A stretch of 64,000 nt of DNA from Fibrobacter sp. UWP2 (lineage in GTDB: Bacteria > Fibrobacterota > Fibrobacteria > Fibrobacterales > Fibrobacteraceae). The position numbers and the translations under genes were made by a program. Each line of letters starts with the position of its first letter. Position 1 is the stretch's first letter. Positions 33,793 to 40,808 of the stretch are shown here, piece after piece. The notes under the pieces were generated by a model. That model did not search any database. It saw only the letters and a program-made list of their open reading frames with translations, and had not been told where the DNA came from. The stretch covers positions 248,001 to 312,000 of the forward strand of contig NZ_FQYM01000001.1 of NCBI RefSeq assembly GCF_900141705.1, in the 5' to 3' direction.

Positions 33793-34635
33793 ATGTCAAT
33801 GTTTCTCGCACCTGCCGCATCTGCAAGCGGCGAATTTAACCTGCTCGAAGACGGCTGCTATGAAGCCGTCTGCGTGGGCCTCCGTGGCTTTATGGGAACA
33901 AAATATCAGAGCGACCAGCCTGAACCTAAAATGCAGTTTGTATTCCAGGTCCAGGATGATGAAGGTCGGCTCCACTATCTTACCACAAAGCCATTGACCA
34001 ACACCATCAACGACAAGAGCAATCTCTTCAAGGTGCTCAATGGTCTCACCGGATACGGCCTCGACAAGTTCCCGGTCGGTTTCGATTACAGGGTTCTGGT
34101 CAATGCAGAAAAAACATTGAAGTGTCAACTCACCATAAAGACGGTGGCATCCAAGAAGGACCCCACCAAGCAATTCAACGAAATCGACGGTTATCTTAAG
34201 GCCAAGAAAGGGCAGAAGACTACATTCGTTGCCGACGACAAGGCCCCTGCATGGCTCAACCAGAATGTCATCGAAACCTGTTGGATGCCGGGTCTTGGAT
34301 TCCAGGAACAGAAGGTTCAGTTCGGCGCACCCACTGAACAGAAACCGCAATTCATTCCCACCAATACCACGCAGGTAAATGCCGGCGATTTCTTGGGGCA
34401 GTCGCCCATGCAGCAAGCCTGCGGAACCAATGTGGCTCCATCTGAATGTGCCGTGGCTCCGTTCCCGACGGCGCAGGAAGTGGCACAAACACCGGCTACC
34501 CAGCCGTCCGCTTATGTGGCGCCGCAGCCCAAGCAGACTTATGTTCCGCCTGCCGCCCCGGCCCCGCAGCCGACTTGGCCGGCCCCGCAGAACCCGGTCG
34601 TGGAAGTCGACGACGGAGATTCATTGCCTTTTTAA
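33793..34635 (+). CDS. Phage single-stranded-DNA-binding-like protein
   Basis: A 280-aa protein with an N-terminal beta-rich OB-like region (about 15-150: GCYEAVCVGLRGFMG, KMQFVFQVQDDEGRLHYLTT, YRVLVNAEKTLKCQLTI), a long Pro/Ala/Gln-rich linker and an acidic tip VEVDDGDSLPF that imitates the DDDIPF tail of bacterial SSB. That tail recruits replication proteins. The gene follows the primase with 74 bp and AAGGAG. The OB assignment is an inference from pattern and context; the C-terminal tail is directly visible. Confidence 0.65.
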   Translation: MSMFLAPAASASGEFNLLEDGCYEAVCVGLRGFMGTKYQSDQPEPKMQFVFQVQDDEGRLHYLTTKPLTNTINDKSNLFKVLNGLTGYGLDKFPVGFDYRVLVNAEKTLKCQLTIKTVASKKDPTKQFNEIDGYLKAKKGQKTTFVADDKAPAWLNQNVIETCWMPGLGFQEQKVQFGAPTEQKPQFIPTNTTQVNAGDFLGQSPMQQACGTNVAPSECAVAPFPTAQEVAQTPATQPSAYVAPQPKQTYVPPAAPAPQPTWPAPQNPVVEVDDGDSLPF

Positions 34636-34660
34636 GACAAACTAACCCAGTATAACCTCG

Positions 34661-34712
34661 TGCCCCGCCCGGTTCTATACTGCTGCTTCTTTGAGGGCGG
34701 GGGCATTTTTTT
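34661..34712 (+). terminator. Intrinsic terminator after the SSB-like gene
   Basis: TGCCCCGCCC (34661-34670) pairs with GGGCGGGGGCA (34695-34705, one bulge); seven T follow. The loop is long (24 nt). Confidence 0.65.
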
Positions 34713-34727
34713 AAAAAGGAGTTTAAT

Positions 34728-34793
34728 ATGTGTACAACTACAATTGTATTAATCAATAAGTGGGCCGAGAAGACCAAGGGGAAAAAGAAATGA
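34728..34793 (+). CDS. 21-aa phage peptide
   Basis: AAAAGGAG precedes the ATG at 34728 by 6 nt; 21 codons end in a TGA that overlaps the next start (ATGA at 34790-34793). The peptide is short and basic at its end (KWAEKTKGKKK). It may be a leader that couples translation of the following gene. Confidence 0.45.
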   Translation: MCTTTIVLINKWAEKTKGKKK

Positions 34794-35167
34794 ATGAAGT
34801 CGAAGAGGTCAGATACCTCACGGATTTACTCTTAAGTGCGACCCGCTGGATACGCCCAGATGAAGACTCTGCAACGGGGTTGGAACTCGAAATCCAGGAC
34901 CGCATCAATAGGCTTACCAGCGTGCCCACTGACCGCCTCGTTGGGCCGGAAGAACCGGTGGAGATAAAGCCCACATATTTTGCGCAGAAGAAATACTGCG
35001 AAAACAAGGTGCGTGTTTCGTGGACCGATGAGGAAGGCAAGACCCACAGGTCTTGGTTTGACAGGGAATTGTGCAAACAGATTCCGATTGCAGCCGGGTG
35101 TTGCACGAAAATGAAGTGGGTGCTAAAAGAACCGAAAGAACTGGACCAAGAGCAAACAACGGAATAA
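34790..35167 (+). CDS. Early phage protein, unknown function
   Basis: A 125-aa acidic protein, last gene of the rightward operon, coupled by ATGA to the 21-aa peptide. The N-terminal half is helical (VRYLTDLLLSATRWIRPDED, LELEIQDRINRLTS); the C-terminal half has KVRVSWTDEEGKTHRSWFDRELC and a CC pair. No family recognised. Confidence 0.55.
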   Translation: MNEVEEVRYLTDLLLSATRWIRPDEDSATGLELEIQDRINRLTSVPTDRLVGPEEPVEIKPTYFAQKKYCENKVRVSWTDEEGKTHRSWFDRELCKQIPIAAGCCTKMKWVLKEPKELDQEQTTE

Positions 35168-35173
35168 TGCGCA

Positions 35174-35236
35174 GGCCGGGCGGGAATGGTTTCGCTTCCG
35201 GTCTAGCCATGGGTTCAACGCCCGTGCCGCCCGGCC
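35174..35236. other. 63-nt three-way-junction structure between convergent operons
   Basis: GGCCGGGCGG (35174-35183) pairs perfectly with CCGCCCGGCC (35227-35236). Inside are a hairpin GGAA/TTCC (35183-35199) and a T-arm-like hairpin with GGG-TTCAACG-CCC (35211-35223). It resembles a tRNA without D-arm, but no T-run follows on either strand. It lies where the early and late units converge. Confidence 0.4.
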
Positions 35237-35367
35237 ACTTATTCACACACTTGCCGAATTTTGAAAAATTTGGCCGAAAAAATGTTGATAGATTGTTAAC
35301 ATAATGTTTGGAGAACACAATGAAGCTTAAGCATATTGCCAAATCGGCGGTCGCAAGCTCACACCCT

Positions 35368-36921
35368 TTAGGGCGTGGGTAGTTGACTAAGGTCCATACC
35401 GGCATAGATACGTCTATGCCCGACACAGTCACTGACCGTTAAGTTATCGTTACCGTGCGCCCGGGCCCAATGGTCCGGGCCTTTGTATCGGCAGTGTAAC
35501 AGGCGCACACGTTCATCATCAATTTTAATTCCGTTCACGCCACAGCCGTTCACGATATGCCCATCACAAGTGAGTGCATAGGCATGGCAAGAATGTTTTG
35601 GGACGTGCCCACCCGCCGGGTTTTCCCAGGTCTCTTGATAATGTACAGGGCCATCACGCCTGACGATGCACTTGATGGTATCGTCGCCAAGTTTCATGAA
35701 CTGCCTGCTTAGTCCGGGGTTTTCTACCTTACAGTAGTCGAGCACACTACCTTTTCGTTCCTTACTGAAATCGAGCGGGAAAAGGTGGCGCCATCTTATT
35801 GCAAGCATTCCCAAGTGCGGTAACTTCTTTTGATAGTAGTCGAGCATTTCCGCCACGTTCTTGAACTTGCCAAGGTCGAGGTATTCGTCGTCGTCAATAG
35901 GCATTATCCATTCTGCTTGCGACTGGTAATTAACGTATCTATCATACAATTTGTATTGTCGTGGATGTCCTTCTACCAATTCATAAGTAACTCGGTCACC
36001 AAAACTTAAACACGCCGCCTTAACTCCAATATCACTCTCGTTGTCGAATACGTGTATGCGGTCAAACCCGCACCTGGACAGGTGCCAGTCCAACCACTCC
36101 ACCATGTCCTTTGCGTTCATGTGCTTTGCCAAGAGCATAGCCTCGGTCTTGTACCGGTATGTTCTAGGATACTCTATGGCCTTCGAGAACCGGCGGGGCG
36201 ATACAGGCACGTTGCATATATAGTAGTACTCGTCGTGGTTCTGGTATTTGGGCACCGGTTCGACCTTGCCGTGCGCACAATAGTTCATGTATGTAGACTG
36301 AATAATTTGTATCGATACCGGGAACAGCTTTACACCGACAGCACTGTATAGCAACTTGTGGAGGACCACCTCGTCTAATCGGGTCTTACCAAGAGCCAGA
36401 ACCTGGCTCCATGTATCTTCCAGTAGTTTCAGTACCGGTTCGGTCTTCCTCAGCATCATGAAGGCGCACCCGATGGAACCCTTCCAGAATGTCTGATTGT
36501 GTTCGTCTATGAACTGCTTGACCCGGTAAATTTCATCATCGTCGACGCGGCGCAGCCTGTTCTTGAACACGTCCATCTTCTGTTCATCATTTGTATAGCT
36601 TGTGAGCATCGGAGCATAGTCTGCACCAGAATCGATGAACTCAGCTACGATTGGTTCAAGGCTGTCGTTGATTTGAACGGACGCATCCACGACGATAACA
36701 ATGTCGGTCTTGGCGTACTTCCACGGGTGGTACCTGACAAAGTACGAGTCGTGTATCGGGTCCTTGCCGGGCAGGTCCTTGTCCTCGACGAACCTCCACT
36801 TGGACTTGCCCTCCGGCACTTTGTCCGAGACATAGATGTATTCGGCGTTAGGGTCGGTGACTCGTGGTTCCCGGACCGGTTCGTAGCCTTTGAAATTGAA
36901 TGATAAGACAGTGTACTTCAC
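35368..36921 (-). CDS. Two-domain glycosyltransferase-like protein
   Basis: A 517-aa protein with two putative GT-A-type halves. The N-terminal half (about 1-230) has SYFVRYHPWKYAKTDIVIVVDASVQ and SIGCAFMMLRKTEPVL, similar to DUF616/TOD1-type glycosyltransferases. The C-terminal half (about 255-510) resembles GT92/DUF23: KDMVEWLDWHLSRCGFDRIHVFDNES, EWIMPIDDDEYLDL (the metal-binding acidic motif), and HCRYKGPDHW. In a prophage this would modify a host surface glycan or the virion. The start at 36921 is a lone ATG; it overlaps the end of the 212-aa gene by 4 nt. Confidence 0.7.
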   Translation of the reverse strand: MKYTVLSFNFKGYEPVREPRVTDPNAEYIYVSDKVPEGKSKWRFVEDKDLPGKDPIHDSYFVRYHPWKYAKTDIVIVVDASVQINDSLEPIVAEFIDSGADYAPMLTSYTNDEQKMDVFKNRLRRVDDDEIYRVKQFIDEHNQTFWKGSIGCAFMMLRKTEPVLKLLEDTWSQVLALGKTRLDEVVLHKLLYSAVGVKLFPVSIQIIQSTYMNYCAHGKVEPVPKYQNHDEYYYICNVPVSPRRFSKAIEYPRTYRYKTEAMLLAKHMNAKDMVEWLDWHLSRCGFDRIHVFDNESDIGVKAACLSFGDRVTYELVEGHPRQYKLYDRYVNYQSQAEWIMPIDDDEYLDLGKFKNVAEMLDYYQKKLPHLGMLAIRWRHLFPLDFSKERKGSVLDYCKVENPGLSRQFMKLGDDTIKCIVRRDGPVHYQETWENPAGGHVPKHSCHAYALTCDGHIVNGCGVNGIKIDDERVRLLHCRYKGPDHWARAHGNDNLTVSDCVGHRRIYAGMDLSQLPTP

Positions 36922-37556
36922 TTCTTCTTCCTCTTTTTCTGCTGCTTAGTTGGCACCGCATCGATAAACCCGTTTCGCTTTCTAAAAACTGCCTCTGATA
37001 CTGGAGTTACAAAAGTCTCTTTGCATTGCGCACAATAATCTTCGTACTCTTGTAGAGCACGGCGATTTTTGAGGTATACTGTGGCTAGTTCTTTGTATGG
37101 TTTTATATGTCGGTGTATATAACCGTTATATGGTCGCTCGTGTGTAATAATCGGGTTCAATGCTGACTCGGGAACCATATCAGCCACCAAGGTCCCGTTT
37201 TCATTGACGCCGTTTATGTCTACTGATTCGATGCGTTTCTTGATTTCTTCAAATTTACGGTTTACAAGAAGTGTGCGACACGACCAGGCTACACTTTGCA
37301 CGTTCTGGAAAAACGTATGCTTTTTGCTGTAAGGGGCAATATTTGACGAACCCCCACGAATCTTGCGTAGAACATTAATGACTACATATAAAGTCATTTC
37401 TTCAATAAGTTCATTAATTTCTTCGTGGTTAAATCGTGGTAATCCATACCGCTTTGTAAATAGCATTATATAGGTGGCGAGCGTGGCCGCCCTCCACAAA
37501 TTTTGCATTGCTGTTTCGTTCGGGTTTAGAACAAACTTTTGCTTGGACTTCATCAT
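36918..37556 (-). CDS. Accessory phage protein, unknown function
   Basis: A 212-aa basic, helical protein between the 113-aa gene (ATGA-type overlap at 37553-37556) and the glycosyltransferase gene (ATG overlap at 36918-36921). The segment EMTLYVVINVLRKIRGG then FFQNVQSVAWSCRTLLVNRKFEEIKKRI faintly recalls sigma-region-2 helices, and the C-terminus is a Lys/Arg tail (KQQKKRKKK) that could bind nucleic acid. This is not enough for a call. Confidence 0.55.
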   Translation of the reverse strand: MMKSKQKFVLNPNETAMQNLWRAATLATYIMLFTKRYGLPRFNHEEINELIEEMTLYVVINVLRKIRGGSSNIAPYSKKHTFFQNVQSVAWSCRTLLVNRKFEEIKKRIESVDINGVNENGTLVADMVPESALNPIITHERPYNGYIHRHIKPYKELATVYLKNRRALQEYEDYCAQCKETFVTPVSEAVFRKRNGFIDAVPTKQQKKRKKK

Positions 37557-37894
37557 AGCAGCATCCCCTGCGCAATGTACAGCTCGTTCTGTTCATAAGC
37601 CGACAGCTCGTGCCAGTCATGGACGCGCTCTTCCAGGTACTCTGGGGTCACGTCCATTTCGGCAACCTGGCCAATGAAGAAATCGCCACCATCCAGCTCT
37701 TCCGAGGCCCGGCAGGCCTTGACATAGTTGGCCGTGGCCCCAACCTCGAACAGCCTGTCCGCATCTGGCTCGACCAACCGGGCGAAGACGACCCACTTCT
37801 TCTTGGTTACGGAACCGGCCGTGAGAAGGCGGCGGGTCTTTACTAGGAAATGCCCTATCATACAACCATAAATGATGCAAGACAAATATTTCAT
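37553..37894 (-). CDS. Accessory phage protein, unknown function
   Basis: A 113-aa protein, first of three coupled minus-strand genes (113 aa, 212 aa, glycosyltransferase). The start may be 37894 or the ATG at 37861; the first overlaps the beginning of the divergent membrane-protein gene. The sequence KKKWVVFARLVEPDADRLFEVGATANYVKACR looks globular. No family recognised. Confidence 0.5.
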   Translation of the reverse strand: MKYLSCIIYGCMIGHFLVKTRRLLTAGSVTKKKWVVFARLVEPDADRLFEVGATANYVKACRASEELDGGDFFIGQVAEMDVTPEYLEERVHDWHELSAYEQNELYIAQGMLL

Positions 37895-37909
37895 ACGATT
37901 AAACTATGC

Positions 37910-37917
37910 TATATTAA
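37910..37917 (+). promoter_or_regulatory. -7 element of the opposite-strand membrane gene
   Basis: TATATTAA ends 5 nt before the ATG at 37923, the same geometry as the host genes at 924 to 20514. Confidence 0.4.
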
Positions 37918-37922
37918 AAGTT

Positions 37923-38189
37923 ATGGCCAAGCACGTTACCAGAATTGTCATCTACGTTATCGTGGACGTTCTTCTCTTTATTTATCTTCTGAAGGGCGAT
38001 GCCTTCAAGGGCGAGCTCTTTCAAACCTTATTTGAAATCTTCATCATAATAATGGTCATCCGGGGGCAAGCCTACTACGTCTTGGACTACCTATACGAAT
38101 GGAAAGCGTATTGGAGAGAGACATACAAGGAAGTGAAAGAGCTTCGCAAGGAAGTGGCCGGTAAGGAAGACAAAGAAAACCTCCCGTGA
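37923..38189 (+). CDS. Small two-helix membrane protein on the opposite strand
   Basis: An 88-aa protein (ATG 37923; a longer start at 37872 is possible but would lie upstream of the -7 element). Two hydrophobic helices (IVIYVIVDVLLFIYLL and TLFEIFIIIMVIRGQAYYVL) are followed by a charged coiled-coil-like tail (WRETYKEVKELRKEV). It is the only plus-strand gene in the late block. Own promoter, own terminator and membrane location suggest a gene expressed in the lysogen, such as superinfection exclusion; a holin is the other possibility. Confidence 0.6.
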   Translation: MAKHVTRIVIYVIVDVLLFIYLLKGDAFKGELFQTLFEIFIIIMVIRGQAYYVLDYLYEWKAYWRETYKEVKELRKEVAGKEDKENLP

Positions 38190-38206
38190 GTCCGGGAGGC
38201 TTTCTC
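38178..38206. terminator. Bidirectional terminator between the membrane gene and the tail-fibre gene
   Basis: CCTCCCG (38180-38186) pairs with CGGGAGG (38193-38199). On the minus strand it is followed by TTTTCTTT, so it is the likely end of the tail-fibre transcript; the plus-strand gene's TGA lies in the loop. Confidence 0.65.
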
Positions 38207-38219
38207 ATGTAATTAACTA

Positions 38220-39521
38220 TTACAGGTCCGATAGGTTCATCCATTGCAGGTAACCAGAACTGTTAATGGCGAGTACCTTACCAGCATCATCTGTCGGATC
38301 AAACCACGGCAATTCTGGATCAACACGAAGTCTACCGGAACTTGTGAAGGATATACCGCTACTTGGCGCAAGGTTGAATTTGATTTTTGCGGTAGCGTCT
38401 GTGGATATCACAACTTTAGCGTTGACGGCAACCAGGGGGTCGCCAACCGCGACATTGTTTGTAGTATCCCATGCGTATAGCTTGGCATAAGTGGTGCCGT
38501 TAGCTTTTAGGCCGGCTTGTGCCAAAGCATATTCAGTGCTGTTGGGGAAAAGACCAAACGCCCCAGTCCACATGTTAGCCTCATACCATAGGCCGTCAAT
38601 ACTATTTGCGCCCTCGACAAGCGTTTTGGTGTCGGCTATTGCACCCGTCTTTAAGTTATAACCAGACACAATTTCTTTCCAACCGTAACCAGAATTGCTA
38701 CCGAAAGCTAACCTTATTGGTAAGCCAGCCTGTGCGGCAGACGCTGTAATTGTAAACGTATCCTGAGAGGTTCTACTAGCGGCTCCAGCAACGTTTAAAT
38801 ACACTTTACAAGTGTTTCCTTGCTTTATGTTGTCTGTGACGCCGATTGCCGGCGACGTGCTACCGGAGAGCCAAGTATCAGATACCAGCAAATCGTCGGA
38901 AACCACAAATCCTTTTCCCAACTTAACGGAAATTACCTTATTTAGGCTGTATTCAGAGATATTGATTCCGTCACCAGCTATGTAGGGTTTTCCAGCACTC
39001 GGTGCCGCCCATTCCGGGCCATTGCTGCCAATGGTCAACACGTCACCCTGGCTTGCACCACTAGTCTCCGGGACCGGGTTGGCGACCTGCACACCGACAA
39101 CTGCGTTGTTGTCGATTGTCTCGACAAAAGTGCCGTTACTATTCTCGACGATTGTGTCGTAGTCGAGCATAACCCCGCCGGAGTCGTTAAAACTGATGCC
39201 ACCGGACTCGTCACGGAAAATGCTAATTTCGCCAAGGCCGTTAATATCAATGCCGTCACCGGCAGTATAGCTGGAACCGCCCTGAGCTTCCGCCCATTCC
39301 ACGGCCGGCCCGCCAGCGTCGTACACGGCGGTCAGGACCTTGCCATTGTCGTTCTTGGTCACCTGGGGAACTTGCCCGGATGCACCGGCAATGGCACGGG
39401 CCACGCCGTCAGACGTGACGGTGTTGAAACTGTTAACGGTCGGGGTCGTGTCGAAGACGAGCTCCGAGATGGTCTCGGACTGGAACTTCGGGTCTTCGGA
39501 ATTGATAATTTTATTAATCAT
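38220..39521 (-). CDS. Tail-fibre-like protein (fourth in the series)
   Basis: A 433-aa beta-rich protein with low-complexity Gly/Ser/Asn composition. Repeated modules YTAGDGIDINGLGEISI, YIAGDGINISEYSLNKVISV, GDVLTIGSNGPEWA and KVLAINSSGYLQWM are of the type found in phage fibre shafts. The N-terminus (INKIINSEDPKFQSETISEL) differs from the other fibres and would attach to them or to the tail. GGAGTAGGCA precedes the ATG. It ends at a bidirectional terminator and so closes the structural operon. Confidence 0.65.
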   Translation of the reverse strand: MINKIINSEDPKFQSETISELVFDTTPTVNSFNTVTSDGVARAIAGASGQVPQVTKNDNGKVLTAVYDAGGPAVEWAEAQGGSSYTAGDGIDINGLGEISIFRDESGGISFNDSGGVMLDYDTIVENSNGTFVETIDNNAVVGVQVANPVPETSGASQGDVLTIGSNGPEWAAPSAGKPYIAGDGINISEYSLNKVISVKLGKGFVVSDDLLVSDTWLSGSTSPAIGVTDNIKQGNTCKVYLNVAGAASRTSQDTFTITASAAQAGLPIRLAFGSNSGYGWKEIVSGYNLKTGAIADTKTLVEGANSIDGLWYEANMWTGAFGLFPNSTEYALAQAGLKANGTTYAKLYAWDTTNNVAVGDPLVAVNAKVVISTDATAKIKFNLAPSSGISFTSSGRLRVDPELPWFDPTDDAGKVLAINSSGYLQWMNLSDL

Positions 39522-39562
39522 TGCCTACTCCAATAGAGGGTGATTTTCTTCATTTTTTAAAA

Positions 39563-40354
39563 CTACACCGGGTAAACCATCGCATCAACCCGATCAAGCA
39601 ATTTATTCAAAGGGGCCGTAAATTCTTTTCCATAATTTTTATCAAGTTCATCGGCAATACCACTCAACGACACCCGTTTACCATCATGAGTAGTATATGC
39701 TATCTCGTTTGTCGACATCACTCTCTTCACTGCTTCCGGATAGTCCTTGCCAAGGTCAATGAAAAAATCGTTACCGAGCTTCCCACTCTGCATCACATCG
39801 TACACCTCGGCTGTGTTCATGTTCTTCAATGCCGGATGCTTATCGACAAACTTGCTGAGCGACTGCAGTGCTTCTTCCGGGTACCTATTGGCGAACCTGT
39901 TTGCAATCGGGTTTTTGAGAATGTTATAGATGGCCTTGGCTTCGGCAGTCTTGCCGGCCTTCACCAGTCCCACCAGCCCCGCCTTGATAATGCCTCCGCC
40001 CGGGAGCATATCGAGTGCGCCCGGCTTGTTGCCAGTTGCTGCCGTGCCTACTGCTGCACCGGGGCCGGTAAAGCCAAGAAGGATATCGCCAACGGAATTG
40101 CCAGTGCCTTCACCGATAATAGCTTCCGGCACGGCTTCGGCAATGTTTTGCAGGCCCCGGTTGAGTTGAGGATTGCTTAAAGTACGGTAAACGATGTTGT
40201 CAGGTTTCTGCTCAGGTTCGACAAGGTTGTACGTGTCTCCCGGCCACAACTGGGCAGGGGCCTTCACGGCAGGCTTGGCACCGGCACTGTCGAGCAATGC
40301 CCGGGCACGACCGGCCCAGTCAATATCGAGAACGTCCCTGGAACTCATCGCCAT
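39563..40354 (-). CDS. Late phage protein, possible paralogue of the large ejection-type protein
   Basis: A 263-aa protein. It starts after GGAGGGG with the ATG at 40354 overlapping the stop of a 34-aa gene. A Gly/Ala-rich hydrophobic middle (GNSVGDILLGFTGPGAAVGTAATGN, LPGGGIIKAGLVGLVKAGK) resembles a similar stretch in the 660-aa protein at 48155-50137 (LELGNIGLMSIPGSGFVKAGG). Such segments can be membrane-active. The rest is helical. Function unknown. Confidence 0.5.
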   Translation of the reverse strand: MAMSSRDVLDIDWAGRARALLDSAGAKPAVKAPAQLWPGDTYNLVEPEQKPDNIVYRTLSNPQLNRGLQNIAEAVPEAIIGEGTGNSVGDILLGFTGPGAAVGTAATGNKPGALDMLPGGGIIKAGLVGLVKAGKTAEAKAIYNILKNPIANRFANRYPEEALQSLSKFVDKHPALKNMNTAEVYDVMQSGKLGNDFFIDLGKDYPEAVKRVMSTNEIAYTTHDGKRVSLSGIADELDKNYGKEFTAPLNKLLDRVDAMVYPV

Positions 40355-40458
40355 TACAAGCCCCTCCATGTATCGTTTCTGTCATCGTCGTCGTTAAAGG
40401 AAAAGTACCCGCAAACTAGGACTAGCACAATAAATCCAACTGTAAATACTGCTGCCAT
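40354..40458 (-). CDS. 34-aa single-pass membrane protein (holin/spanin candidate)
   Basis: ATG at 40458 overlaps the preceding stop (TAATG). The 34-aa product is one hydrophobic helix (VFTVGFIVLVLVCGYFSF) and a strongly acidic short tail (NDDDDRNDTW). Its stop overlaps the next ATG. Together with the 111-aa neighbour it is the best candidate for a lysis pair. Confidence 0.5.
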   Translation of the reverse strand: MAAVFTVGFIVLVLVCGYFSFNDDDDRNDTWRGL

Positions 40459-40793
40459 TACTTGGCCTCCTTGAGGTCATGCAGCAGTTCGATGGCCGAG
40501 TCCAACTTTGTGCTCAACTTGGCCAACTCGGTATTGAGTACACTGAGCTGCATCTGGTGGTCGTCCAAGCCCGTCCGGAGGAACTGCACGTCCTCTTTTA
40601 ATCGGGCGTTCTCCCACGTTAAACGCTGAACAGAGTCATGCAGGCTCTGGCTATCAGCGTCCCGTTTGGCGGTCGTTTCAGCCCGTTCTGCCTTGACCTT
40701 GGCCAGCTCGGTCCAGACCTTTAAAAGCCCGGCACCGGCGGTCAGAAACAAGACCACCGCACCAACGAGCATTTTCCAGAGTTCAGGTGTCAT
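40458..40793 (-). CDS. Membrane-anchored coiled-coil protein (spanin- or holin-like)
   Basis: A 111-aa protein with one N-terminal membrane helix (LVGAVVLFLTAGAGLLKVW) and a long coiled coil (about 30-110: ELAKVKAERAETTAK, WENARLKEDVQFLR, LNTELAKLSTKLDSAIELL). This is the outline of an inner-membrane spanin; small holins with such tails also exist. GGAGG precedes the ATG by 8 nt. It follows the tail-fibre genes, a common place for lysis genes. Confidence 0.55.
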   Translation of the reverse strand: MTPELWKMLVGAVVLFLTAGAGLLKVWTELAKVKAERAETTAKRDADSQSLHDSVQRLTWENARLKEDVQFLRTGLDDHQMQLSVLNTELAKLSTKLDSAIELLHDLKEAK

Positions 40794-40808
40794 TTTCTGC
40801 CGCCTCCA

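Noticed and set aside
35174-35236. A normal tRNA gene
   Set aside because: The length (63 nt), lack of a D-arm and lack of a standard anticodon arm exclude an ordinary tRNA; kept only as a structure.
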